NCBI GenBank assembly: GCA_003260075.1
Contig: QLIY01000617.1
Location: 35,006-99,005 of the forward strand
From: Phallusia mammillata
Lineage: Eukaryota > Chordata > Ascidiacea > Phlebobranchia > Ascidiidae
Direction of reading: 5' to 3'
Length of the DNA stretch: 64,000 bases
Each line of letters starts with the position of its first letter. The first letter of the stretch is position 1. The position numbers and the translations under genes are program-made. Under the pieces are notes generated by a model that worked only from the letters and a program-made list of their open reading frames with translations, made no database searches and was not told where the DNA came from. Below, in pieces: positions 47,174 through 58,340 of the stretch.

Positions 47174-50100
47174 ATGACGAATACTAGTTATTTTCGTTTT
47201 GATCGCACTAGAGACGGTTCTCTTTGTGGAATGCCGGGTTTTTGCTCCAAGCAAGCTTACAACAGTTGTTTAACGACTCCGCTTTACGCTTGCAGTGAAT
47301 GCAGGTAAGTGTTTGATAGTAATATGTGCTATTTAGCCATAGTGTATTTACTGCTTGCTTACAAAATAATGTACAGCTAAACCTTGCTTTTAAAAGTATG
47401 ATAAACAAGTTGATGTTGTTAACTATAACTGCACGGCGAAATTTTCTTTTCAGCTCTCTATTTTGGTATGATTTTGACAACGTTTTTTATTATGGATCTG
47501 TCGTAATGTTTATTCACATGTACGAAATAAGATTTTTTGGGATTTATTACTACATAGCGATAAGCCACATGTCAAGTCCCTATCAGTTATTATTGTTGAA
47601 GCTGAGGACCACAATGCACGACAAACCGCCTCTTCTTGTTTCGTTAAGCTTGCCTGGCGCCACGATTCTTATTCTTGTGCTTGTTCTGATGGCAGTTGCC
47701 ATACTCGTTGGTAACATGATGGTGATCGGTTCTGTATTTTTCAACGGAGATCAAGGCAGGACCAAGCTGGGATACGTGAAGGCTTCTCTAGCAATCGCTG
47801 ATTTAATCAACGGTATTTCTGCTTATCTATCCACGTTACATCAATTCTATTTCATTATTTATTTTATCAATTGAAACAGCATGCGTGGACCGCGTGGAAA
47901 TGTTTACTTTGAGATGGATTTTTTTGTTAATACAGTGAAAATGTGTAAATCATATAAATGTGTAAATCATATATGAGTATATATAACAACCAGATTGTTT
48001 CATTTGATCCAGCTAATCGTAATACGGATACATTAATGTCAACAGGTGCTTACGTGTTATTGGTGATCATACCTAATATAATCTGGACCCTTCAAGTGAC
48101 TTCATCCGAACTGGACATAGCACAAAAGCAGCTAGAAAATTCAGCAACGGCGATAGCTGGCTCTCTCTTTTTTGCACTCACTTTTGTTGCCTCGATTGAC
48201 CACCTTAACTTCCTCGCCGTACAGCGCTGGACCGCCATCAAGTGGCCGTTCAGATATAGGACAACTGGAAGTAGGCCCACTTTTGTCGGGATCGCTTTTA
48301 TTTGGTTTGGTGCAATAGCAACGAGCTTGATACCAGGTAATTTTGTTTTGTACAAAAACAAGGCATTGGCCCAGTGAGCTACCTTGCGGCACCCCCGTTT
48401 GTGAAATTTTGATTTTGTTTAGAATAGTTCATTACCCGATGACACCATGGTTTGTGACATGTTGACCATTTTGACCCCATTTTGTATCATGACATTTAAT
48501 TGGGAATCCCCTTGTTTAGAGGCATTGTAGTGATAGCCAGTCTTTTACTTACAGTGATAGATTGGAAACGTTACGTATCCAGCTACTGCCAAACCGTTTT
48601 CCTGTACGTGTATCAGATTCAAGTGGAAATCGAGAGGGTTGTGTTGGTGGAAATTTCTATCATGGTTATTTTTGTCATCGTTCCCTTTTTATCAATGGTG
48701 AGAGTACAAAATTATAATATCCGAAACTTTATTAAATGTCAGGCAAGTTTTATTTGTCCCGTTTCTTTTAAAATAAGGCGTACTTCGAAACTCGTTCTTT
48801 TAGAGCAGTGGTTCTCAAACTTTTCAAACTGCCATTATTTTAAAGGCTCGCTCCCCCCCCCCTTATAATATCCGAAACTTTATTAAATGTCAGGCAAGTT
48901 TTATTTGTCCTGTTTCTTTTAAATTAAGGTGAACTTCGAAACTCGTTCTTTTAGAGCAGTGGTTCTCAAACTTTTTCATTATTTTTTCAAAATGATCCCT
49001 TCGCCATTATTTTGAGGGCTCGCGGTCCATAAGCCTAAATGTGTATTTCAGAAAAACGAAAGTTGATTGCAGGATTTTAGCTAGTTATGCAAAATTGCGC
49101 ATAACAAAGATCCAAAGACAGCATGTGACATCATAGACAAGACATAAAAAAACATTACGATTGTGCGCGAACAATTACATTTTTGATAATTGTCATGCGA
49201 TAAAGGCTATTGTTTAGCAATGGATACAGTCGATTCTCAATTCTACTTTGATTTAAACTTATTTAGTGGCACAAACTGATCCCAAATAAGATTGTAGAAT
49301 TACCACCGCGGACCCCAGTTTGAGAACCGCTGTTTTAGAGTCTGTCTCACTGCTTTCGGCTAAAACACAGTTTAGACGACCTGTGGGCTTTTTGTGCTGT
49401 TGATAACAGTGCAACAATATGCGAAAATTGTGTTCAGACCTTCTTCACTGTATGGACGGGTTGCCTCGTTTGCGCCAGCACGCGGAAATCAGAGAATCTT
49501 CAAAACGATCATACTCGTCCTTCAAAAACAGAGATTTCAATTTGCAAAAGTTTGGCATTAATGGAGATCGGATTCACATTAACCATAAGTATAAAATGTT
49601 GGGAAAAAACGTAAACGTCGTACTGTCTGAAGTGATTTCCCTTATGCATGTTTTTACATAAATTACCCAAAGTTAATGGTATCCTGTACAATATGTAACA
49701 ATTCACCCCCCCCCCAGAGATTTCAATTTGCAAAAGTTTGGCATTAATGGAGATCGGATTCACTTTAACCATAAGTATAAAATGTTGGGAAAAAACGTAA
49801 ACGTCGTCCTGTCAGAAGTGATTTCCCTAATGTATGTTTTTACATAAATTACCCAAAGTTAATGGTATCCTGTACAATATGAAACAATTCGACTGTGAAC
49901 CAATACCCGACTAACTAATATGAAATATTGTATGAAACCACATCGCTTGCCTTGGTTAGCTAAATACAACTTTGATGATAAAGGATCTGAATAAAAAATC
50001 TTTCGCTATAGAGATAACCAAAATCAGGGAGACCAAAAACGTTTTTTAAAAGTCGCTAAGGGAACTATAGAGTTGTAAGCGGGTCTGAAATTTGTTCTGG

Positions 50101-50777
50101 ACCCGGGTTGAATACAAAATTACAAGCCTAATACCCGACCTTAACCCGAAAGAATGTTTAAATAAAAGCATAACTAGATTCGATGTTTGGATTCACTATG
50201 GTGAAATTGCTACACAAATGTGGTCTAGTGTAAAGTCAGTCACGAATAAAGCCCGTTTTAGGTAAACTTGTTTCTAAACCTAAACCTGAAAAGCTCTACT
50301 CGACTTACAATTTCAAAGAGACATAACAAACACTTCATTACAAATTTTTCACCGAATATTGTTTGATTAGTTCCAGGAGTTGTGGCGATACTGCTTTTTT
50401 ACACCGGAATAACATCATGCGACGTCAACAGTTATGTGTCATTGATCCTTATGCCATTGGCATCGTTAAACAGGCAAGTGCTTTTATTTCACTATAGCAG
50501 GTCTGTTCTAAAAACACGAGAATTTAAACAGGGAGCCTACACGAGGTGTACCTGTTTGCTGTGGTAAATGCAACTTCTGACCTTTCAGGAAATATATAGC
50601 AAATTACTCTTTGAATAACCAGGCAGCGTTTAATTTATTAATTTTTAAGACTTGTTTATTTTACTTTGCAGCCTCGTCAATGTAGTAGTTTACAGTTTTC
50701 GGGACAAAAACTTTCAAGCTGTGTCACGGAATCTTTGGCAAAAGCTTTGTCACAATTCTCCTTCCTCGGGTCGTTAA
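47174..50777 (+). CDS. Rhodopsin-like GPCR with cysteine-rich N-terminal motif (GPCR-2)
   Basis: Exons read as 47174-47304, about 47454-47812, 48046-48336, 48555-48697, 49376 to about 49525, 50371-50473 and 50672-50777. The N-terminus has CGMPGFCSKQAYNSC then PLYACSEC, with the same cysteine spacing as GPCR-1. TM1 has LVGNMM, TM2 the canonical LAIADL, the TM3 end is AVQRWTAIKWP instead of DRY, TM4 has FIWFG, and ICL3/TM6 begins near RIFKTIIL. TM7 is SLVNVVVYS with helix 8 SFRDKNF. The exons of 291 and 103 bp have exactly the same lengths and phases as in GPCR-1, and the TM7 intron is again GC-AG (AACAG|GCAAGT). Exon 2 may start later than 47454. The end of exon 5 cannot be found: it falls where a C10 duplication begins (49530), so sequence may be lost there. 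Confidence 0.75.
48711..49020. repeat. Direct duplication joined by C10 in a GPCR-2 intron
   Basis: The block ATAATATCCGAAACTTTATT through the first part of a hAT element is repeated after ten C (48853-48862). The left copy includes a truncated hAT end at 48806-48852. Confidence 0.85.
48957..49332. mobile_element. Non-autonomous hAT element (family A), GPCR-2 intron 4
   Basis: Termini CAGTGGTTCTCAAAC and GTTTGAGAACCGCTG have the perfect duplication TTTTAGAG (48949-48956, 49333-49340). It is the reverse-orientation relative of 7359-7778. It ends only about 35 bp before the acceptor of GPCR-2 exon 5. Confidence 0.92.
49530..49890. repeat. Direct duplication joined by C10 at the end of GPCR-2 exon 5
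   Basis: AGAGATTTCAATTTGCAAAAG and the following 175 bp occur before and after ten C (49706-49715), with a handful of differences. It begins where the exon should end. Confidence 0.88.
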
Positions 50778-50830
50778 TCTTTCCAGCACAAAACAGGTTC
50801 CGCCGAAACCAAAACAGCGAACTAAATTAA

Positions 50831-51031
50831 GTAAACGCTTTACGATCTGTTGTCATTTACAGCATATCATTCACCTCTCTCATTTTGATAAAGCAAACCA
50901 GCACTTACCTGAGCATTATTGCTTCCCCCCCCCCGTAAACGCTTTACGATCTGTTGTCATTTACAGCATATCATTCACCTCTTTCATTTTGATAAAGCAA
51001 ACCAGCACTTACCTGAGCATTATTCCTTAAC
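50831..51031. repeat. Direct duplication joined by C10
   Basis: GTAAACGCTTTACGATCTG and about 94 bp following are repeated after ten C (50925-50934), just beyond the GPCR-2 stop codon. Confidence 0.88.
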
Positions 51032-51141
51032 TAGTAAATGTATTACTTGTATAAAATTGACTTAACTATGTTTTTCTAGCAACGCGTTTGCAAAAATATG
51101 TTTTTTTCTCGCAATGCATTACACTCTTTTACCATATTGTC

Positions 51142-51424
51142 TGACTCTAATTTGACTTGGTGTGGGTTGTTTATGTGTGGTGGTTGTAGCCTATTTGATA
51201 CAATTAGGACAAAATGTGAACTGAATAGTTCCCTTTGACAGAAAACATGGACAAAAACCGACAAAGAATGTTTTGGAACCCCCCCCCCCCTGACTCTAAT
51301 TTGACTTGGTGTGGGTTGTTTATGTGTGGTGGTTGTATTTGATACAATTAGGACAAAATTTGAACTGAATAGTTCCCTTTGACAGAAAACATGGACAAAA
51401 ACCGACCCAGAATGTTTTGGAACA
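51142..51424. repeat. Direct duplication joined by C12
   Basis: TGACTCTAATTTGACTTGG through GAATGTTTTGGAAC is repeated after twelve C (51279-51290). The left copy has TAGCC where the right has none. Confidence 0.88.
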
Positions 51425-51733
51425 GTTATATTTGCCAAAAAAAACGATAAACGTATGTTTTTTAAAAAGAATTTTAAAACTATATGGTGTTGCTTTAATT
51501 GTTTATAATGTACATAAAAGTCGAATAATACTACAGATAATATAATGCTTTGCACCTTTTTCATATTATGTACGTTGCTCAACTTAAGACATATAGCTTA
51601 CACTAAAAGCAACATTTCAACAGATCGGGAGAAAATCTTTGCACTGTGTACAACTCTAAGAAATGAAATGAAACTTGGGATAACCGACTATTGCTATCAT
51701 AAAATATGTATATAATACCAAATACATCACTGT

Positions 51734-54520
51734 CTAGGAGTCGGGCTTTAGGCAATTTTCTGGCAACAAATTTCTAAATGAGTCGAGATGAGCCTGGGCG
51801 TGATCGGGATAGTCGTCCTGAAGAAGTTCAATCAGCTGTTTGGTGCGTTCTGGTGCAAGAAGTCTCAATGGTTGACCCGTGCTCATTGCTTTCACCTACA
51901 AACATATACATAAACAAAGTGTTACGACTAGGTAAAAACGGCGTTTCAGAAGTTATGTTCTGATTTAGGTGACTTCACACAACTTTGTTGGATTATTCTT
52001 GGTGGCCCCCCCCCCGTGTTACGACTAGGTAAAAACGGCGTTTCAGAAGTTATGTTCTGATTTCGGTGACTTCACACAAATTTGTTGGATTATTCTTGGT
52101 GGATTTTGAAACTTACAGTATGTTAGTTAACTTCAGACTTAAAACGATTTAGTTCCAAACAGTACACATGCTGTTCAGGTTAAATTCCGCAGCACATCTG
52201 CTTAACAAAGTATCACATTTGTGTCATTAAAATCTTTCATTTTGATCGATTAACGATGCTCCACAATCATGTATTAACGTTTTATTCGGCAAAAAAGGTT
52301 GCATCGTACTGTGGTAACACATCATTTATATGTCTTGTTTTTAAATGCATTAAAATTATGGAGAACGACTCAACAGTTTTACCTGAGCTTCGGCAGCTTG
52401 TTCCATCGCCGTCATCTTTTCAAATGCTTGTGCTATCGAATGCCCGATCGTAGTGACACCGTGATTGGCCAACCAGAGGACGTGCTTGTTTTCTGTTTAT
52501 GAAATAACGATGTATCATTGCCCTGAAAATGCTGACCTCTGCCAATCGACATTAGTATCGACATGTCTGCGACATTACTTTTCCCAAATTGCGTACGACC
52601 ACAATTTGTATCGGGATTTCAAAATGCAACCTACTTCCCAACGTCTGGAACCAATCGTTGTAATAAGTTTCCCAATCTTCCACCTTACTTCCATAATATC
52701 CGATGTCATGGCAGAGCTCCATAAAAGTCATATTCAGTTGTTCAATCTTTGCGTTTTTCGTACATGCTAGAAGATAAAATACGTCAAGCTTATTCATAGT
52801 GTTTCGCATGAACTATGTCATTTTATATAAAAATGCTTGAAAAAACGGCACAAATCATTATTATTTTTTTGACAAACATGTTGCACTATCATTTATTTTT
52901 GGGTGTGTCACTGGTCTAAATGAACCATTTGGGGCTAATCCCATAGAAACAAACAATTAGTAAAGAAATTAGATTTCCGTCAAAATTCTACACTCTCGTT
53001 TTGGGGAGGTACAACAGCAATGTATCACACATGGTATTATAATGGTAATGTTGAATTTAGTTTAAAAAAGGTAATATTATATTTAATTTATTGTGTACAT
53101 TTGTCCCTTAATACTCGCATTGGTTTATTTGCACTAGTTTAACGTTGAACAACGAGCCGTAAAAAGCATCTGGAAACTAACTTATATTTTACGTCAGCGC
53201 TCGAAAACGTTATGATGTGTTCCTGTGGACGTGTCAAAATTAGCATCTACATTGTCCCCGTCGTCTTACCAAGACTCAGTGAGTAAATTGGATGACAATG
53301 AAACACAGCTATGCAGTCAGGCCGATTCTTCTGCAGTGCGATCATGATGTGCACAGCTGTATCTGGCATTCTCAAACTTTCCCAGGCCTTTTCACCTTCC
53401 GAAAGATCGATTTCCACAATCGATTCCGGTGTGACGTCTGGTTGAGACAATATTACTCAAATGAAAACACTTTAACGCTTGTTATCTTGAAAACTAATTC
53501 AACTTAAAGGTTAAATGAAAACATTTAATGGGGTATTTGCACCAATATAAAGAACTTGCTACGCGCTTTGATTCTACATATTTTGTTCAAAATTTTGAGG
53601 GATATGCTCGGTAATACATGCTGTAGGTTTTGATTAGTAATACATGCCGTAGGTTGCTGTACGAGCCTACGGGAAATTTTATTCGTTCAAATATGCCAAA
53701 ATACCTTATTGGTTATACAATTGGTCTCTTTACAGCGTACGTGCTTTGTATTCTCGATTACAACCATCAAATTCTGGAAATAGAATATATATTCTATTTA
53801 CTTCATATAAAGTCTACCTTTCCAAAGCACTCCAAAAGGCCCTAGCAGATAGCAGGATCCGGTTCCATCCTTTCGTTTAGCAACAGCGACTGCGTGGTTA
53901 AACATCGCATTTCTCAGTCCGATTCCGTAACTGTAAACACCAAAGCGTTTGTTTACATTTTATTTGGTTACACTTAAACTGTAAGAAGTATTGTTTAAGA
54001 AATAAAACACTTAGGTTTTGTGGTTTAAAAGCCTTGTTTGGAGCGTAGGTTTTGACCCCCCCCCCATTTGGTTACACTTAAACTGTAAGAAGTATTGTTT
54101 AAGAAATAAAACAGGTTTTGTGGTTTAAAAGCCTTGTTTGGAGCGTAGGTTTTGTTATTTAAAGAATTTAAGAAATAATTTACCACTATGTAACATTGGC
54201 ATTAATTCCCTTCTAGTCAATCTTTTGTGAAGCTAATGAGAAACATACGAAATTTTTACTTTTTAGCTTTTAGCCCTTACATCTTGCTGAAGGCGTTTAC
54301 TGTGAAAGTTGTAGTCGTTTTGTTTAACTCCAAGCCATGTAAAAAAAGAATAAAAAGCATATGAATTAATGCAGTCTCACAAGTAAAATCCACGACAAGC
54401 TGTTGCTAAATCCACCCTTGCTTGCCAATTGTCAGGAAGTTCGTCCGGTCTTTTATGGTTGTGACATCGAATAATTTCTGGTAGTTTGTTTTCTGGCTCG
54501 TAACTGAAATTGCAACCCAT
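51734..54520 (-). CDS. Class II aldolase / adducin head-domain protein
   Basis: Six coding exons on the minus strand: 54520-54381, 53930-53818, 53437-53270, 52766-52635, 52492-52383, 51895-51734, giving 274 residues with consistent phases. The fold is recognised from ACRGFYLFYGIGLRNAMFNH (41-59), YLLGPFGVLW then VTPESIVEIDL, RPDCIAVFHCHP (123-134) and the WLANHG block (191-196). In class II aldolases the HxH pair (131, 133) and the later His (195) bind the metal ion. The usual acidic residue about 20 positions before HxH is Asp110 (MPDTAVH) rather than Glu, so aldolase activity is uncertain. It is a free-standing domain, lacking adducin's neck and tail. Substrate unknown. A C10 duplication (51919-52103) lies in the last intron. 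Confidence 0.88.
51919..52103. repeat. Direct duplication joined by C10 in an aldolase intron
   Basis: GTGTTACGACTAGGTAAAAA through ATTATTCTTGGTGG is repeated around ten C (52006-52015), with two or three substitutions. Confidence 0.88.
53962..54157. repeat. Direct duplication joined by C10 in an aldolase intron
   Basis: ATTTGGTTACACTTAAACTG through GAGCGTAGGTTTTG is repeated around ten C (54056-54065); one copy lacks four bases (ACTT). Confidence 0.88.
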
Positions 54521-54982
54521 TTTCTTTGTCCTCTCTTTATCCTAAACACACAAAAAAAACTATTGACAGTTTACAAACAATCAAAGATGTGACAAAAACG
54601 CCAAATTAAAACCCATTTTCAAGTTAAATACAGTTTACTAAACGCAAGTATTTGGTTAATATTGAAAAACCTATTTACAAATTCTGTCCAACCATGCCCA
54701 AGCTGCGCAAAAATGTATGCACGCAACACAAGTCCGTGCCAACTTTATGTAAAACAGAGATCACGTAGCCATATTCAAATGAGTATGTCGAAAAAAAATG
54801 TTCAAGATTGTACAAAGCAAAACCAACAAACTCCTTTCCTTCGTTCTTCGTGATTCCGAGCGGAAATCGTGCTTAGCGGAGCCTATACATCTGTTAATCA
54901 TTTTTTATGTTGAAGTGTTTTGACTTAAATGACAAATACAACAACAAAAGTTGTCGGATATAGCCTATGTGTCAGAGGGTTG

Positions 54983-55248
54983 AGTGCACAATGTGCCTAG
55001 TGCAACTCTTGACAAAAGTTATTTTTGCCCCAAATCATTTTTTTTGTTACTCGATTTTCCAGTTTCACCGTTATTGTGGAGCGTATGAACATAGTTCTGT
55101 AAAAAAATGTCCCCCCCCCCAGTGCACAATGTGCCTAGTGCAACTCTTGACAAAAGTTATTTTTGCCCAAAATCATTTTGTTTGTTACTCGATTTTCCAG
55201 TTTCCCCGTTATTGTGGAGCGTATGAACATAGTTCTGTACAAAAATGC
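54983..55248. repeat. Direct duplication joined by C10
   Basis: AGTGCACAATGTGCCTAGTG through ATAGTTCTGTA is repeated around ten C (55111-55120), with a few substitutions. It creates a misleading open frame with internal repeats. Confidence 0.88.
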
Positions 55249-55488
55249 AAAACAAAACATCAAGAAAGGTAAACTTAAAATTGATGATCTAGATTTCTGA
55301 ATTTTATGCGATTTTTGTGTTTAAAGCTTTACAGGTGTATATTTTAGGTGAAATACAGTATCACTGCCTATAGAGGAAATTTGAACCCAACGTTTGTCGC
55401 AATTTGGTTTCTACAAGTCAAGTCAAGTGATTCCCGTAGTACTGATACCGTTGGGGCACTTTGTTCAGCTAACCACCTTCTTCCATCT

Positions 55489-55800
55489 ATGCTTTGAATG
55501 ATTGATGTGCTCATCGTTGTGTTTCATTGGACAAGAACCTGGTAATGTTCATCTTCTACCTAGATATGAATGACCGTTGGATCTCAAGAACTTTGACTAG
55601 TCCTGGGGTTTACACACCCGCCTCACTTAACCCCCCCCCCTCTTCCATCTATGCTTTGAATGATTGATGTGCTCATCGTTGTGTTTCACTGGACAAGAAC
55701 CTGGTAATGTTCATCTTCTATCCAGATATGAATGACCGTTGGTTCTCAAGAACTCGTCCTTTGACTAGTCCTGGGGACGTTTACAGACCCGCCTCACTCA
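55489..55800. repeat. Direct duplication joined by C10 in SINE-like sequence
   Basis: TCTTCCATCTATGCTTTGAA through CCCGCCTCACT is repeated around ten C (55631-55640), the right copy having small insertions. The surrounding 55400-55920 has SINE-like character (CATTGGACAAGAACCTGG, GGGGGAGCCGG), but no A or B box is clear. Confidence 0.8.
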
Positions 55801-56546
55801 CGTTGGAACTAGTGGGGGAGCCGGTTTAGTCGCCGGCAACTCGACCCGAGACAGGTTGCACTGCAGGGCTACGTGGTGTCAGTGGCAGGTGTAAAGTCTG
55901 ACCTGACGGAGCCGGGTTTCTAAAATCTAAAATACGTGGGATTGTGTATAGCCCATGCCATGTAATATTTTATAGTCCATCAATATATGTCGAATGGCTA
56001 TCTTTGGTTAATGCAAAACGTTTTCAAACATGTTTGTAAATGTTGTAGCGATTATAATGCATCGATGTTTTCACTTCATAAAACAGTTCAATGTTTTTTT
56101 AGTGGCATAAATAAATTATGGAGAGAATTAAGCTCAAAATAAACCCTGAATAACATCAGAGCTTTGTACACAGGATCCCCGGCACTATTAACAATAAATC
56201 TGATTCAATGATAAAATAGGCAATTTCCGTCCGAAAAACTAATTAGGCAATTCACCCCTTACTTTATTTTCTTGCTAAAAGCTGTGCACATCGGCCTACT
56301 TTTTTCATGTTTGCCAAAAAGTTTTTTTACTCACTCTTTTCAAAGCATATTTTTGGTTTGGGAAATAGTTGAACTCAACGAGCTTCAGACTACCAGGTTT
56401 CCGGTAAAAGGGCATGCTTGTTTCGAGGCAAGACGCGTTGTACTTTATGGCATTGCCAAACAGCATCAGTTACAACTCACCGTCACAACAGTGTTTACAC
56501 TAAGGTAGCGCTTGGCATACAAACAATGGCTTGCAACTTAGTAAGG

Positions 56547-56927
56547 GAAACGAGAGAACGTCACGAATGATCGCGTAACAAACAGCTTGGCCAAATTAAA
56601 ATATTGGAATATTGGCGATTTTAAAGAAAATAATAGGCCCGAAAAGATTTCAAAAATTATATTGAAGTTAGCATATTTCGTCACTATTGGCATTTGTCTC
56701 AAAGTGGATGTTAGTTAATTGCATTTTGCTGTAATAATCGAGTCTGGTTCACTTTTTTGAAAACCGATTATTAAAATAGAAGAACAGATTAGGCAATGTG
56801 GTGAATTTAAAGAAAATAATGGGCCCGAAAAGATTTCAAAAATTGTATTGAAATTAACGTATTTCGCCAATATTTCAATTTGGCCAAGCTGTTTGTTACG
56901 CGATCATTCCTGACGTTCTCTCGTTTC
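56547..56927. mobile_element. Foldback MITE with long terminal inverted repeats, about 380 bp
   Basis: About 65-bp terminal inverted repeats (GAAACGAGAGAACGTCA through CAAATTAAAATATTGG and their complement) enclose two direct repeats (AAAGAAAATAATAGGCCCGA, about 60 bp each). No ORF is present. Outside it, the region 54521-58340 holds no convincing gene. Confidence 0.8.
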
Positions 56928-57593
56928 TTCTTGCTTTTTTCGTTTTTTTCTGGCAGAATGACAAGTGAAGCTAATTAACACGGATTAAATTGTAAACAAA
57001 GTTGCAAAACAAACCTCAATGCAAAGCGAGTGACAACAACAAGATACTGTACAGAAATTTGACTTTTTGACTCCAACAAGAAAATTTTGAAGGTGAAACA
57101 CTCTTACTGCCCTTTGGAGATGAAAAAAGATACCATTTCGTTCCACTTGAGCAGTCTTGATATTTTACGCTTCAGGTCATACTACTGTGTTGACTTTTGA
57201 CAGGACATGTTTCAGTTGTGTGCTTTCTTATACATTGCAATTTACTGCGTAACCAGTACAATTGCATACGCATATAATCTAAGCAAGAGATTTTAAGTTT
57301 CAAAGAGTTATTGGTCAAAAGATTTGACATGAGTTTGTGTACATTCATTCTAACCATGCTGCCGCTATTTACTTCAGCTTAAGCTGCTGGCCCTGCTGAC
57401 CAGAGAGTAAAGCGATTGGGCGCTGGCTTCTCTCTGGTGCCCTGCTGGGTGACTGGGCATGATAGCACTACAAGCGGCTCCCTTACGACTTTCGGAAAAG
57501 TTGTTTCCTGGAACACAACTTATGTCCAATCAGTTGTGGCAAACAGCCCTATTTAAGTAATAGCTTGTTGACAGTCCGTTAGGCCAGATTAAG

Positions 57594-58190
57594 TTACTGA
57601 ACTTGTTTGCACAGTTTTATCAGTCCTCGTGTAAGGTAGTTGACCACAAATGTACAGCATTTATGAATGTCCTCAAATCTACAGCTATCATGAGGTGTGC
57701 TAGCTTTACTGTTGTTATTTTGTTTTACTTTTATTTTACCAAGTGATACTGCAGTTTTTAAAAAAAAACTACCAGTAGGTTTGGATATAGTGTTTACCGT
57801 TTGCACTGATGATGAAAATGCAAACGCAAAATGTTTGCAATTAAATAAATTCACTGTCTACGTGGTATCTGGTAGTTTTGTTATCAAACAAGCTCTGTTT
57901 TCAGTCTGCGTTTATTGTTCCTTAGTTGCCTTTTTTGCAATCACCACCCTGTAAATTGGAAAGATTGTCATCCAGGTAGAAAGAAAGTAGAGCAAAGATT
58001 AGGTTGATGGCAGGATGCGCATAAGCAGTAGCGAATAGTATGAGACCCCCCCCCCGAGCAAAGATTAGGTTGATGGCAGGATGCGCATAAGCAGTAGCGA
58101 ATAATATGAGAAGCTATTGTCATCAATCCTAGGTGTACGTTTTATAATACGTTTGAAATCTTCAAATTGGCGCAATACCTGTAATATAAA
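57594..58190 (-). pseudogene. Possible GPCR TM7 fragment (uncertain)
   Basis: On the minus strand, the frame through about 57960-58112 reads ATAYAHPAINLIFALLSFYL, which resembles a GPCR TM7 with an HPxIN turn. A possible tail follows on the minus strand at 57594-57850. A frame from the acceptor at about 58180 (VLRQFEDFKRIIKRTPRIDD) does not join it without a shift. No other TM segments are seen nearby. It could be the remnant of a third receptor or a chance pattern. Confidence 0.25.
57990..58112. repeat. Direct duplication joined by C10
   Basis: GAGCAAAGATTAGGTTGATG through AATATGAGA is repeated around ten C (58046-58055), one difference seen. Confidence 0.88.
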
Positions 58191-58340
58191 AAAAGATTCA
58201 GAATTAAACTTATGGCAGAAGTGAAACAAGCATTACAAGTCCAAGGCGGTTTATAATTTCGATAAAGCAGTCTTTGCGTTTTATTGGTAGTAACTTATTA
58301 ACGAACTTAAAAGTATTTATGATTTGTGTACATTTACAGT

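Noticed and set aside
49410-49661. 80-codon plus-strand frame as GPCR-2 exon 5
   Set aside because: A different frame from 49376 aligns with GPCR-1 over the TM5 end, loop 3 and TM6 start, so the longer open frame is a shadow.
51076-51582. 168-codon minus-strand frame with an internal repeat
   Set aside because: The repeat comes from a C12-joined duplication and the frame has no recognisable content; it lies just downstream of two gene ends.
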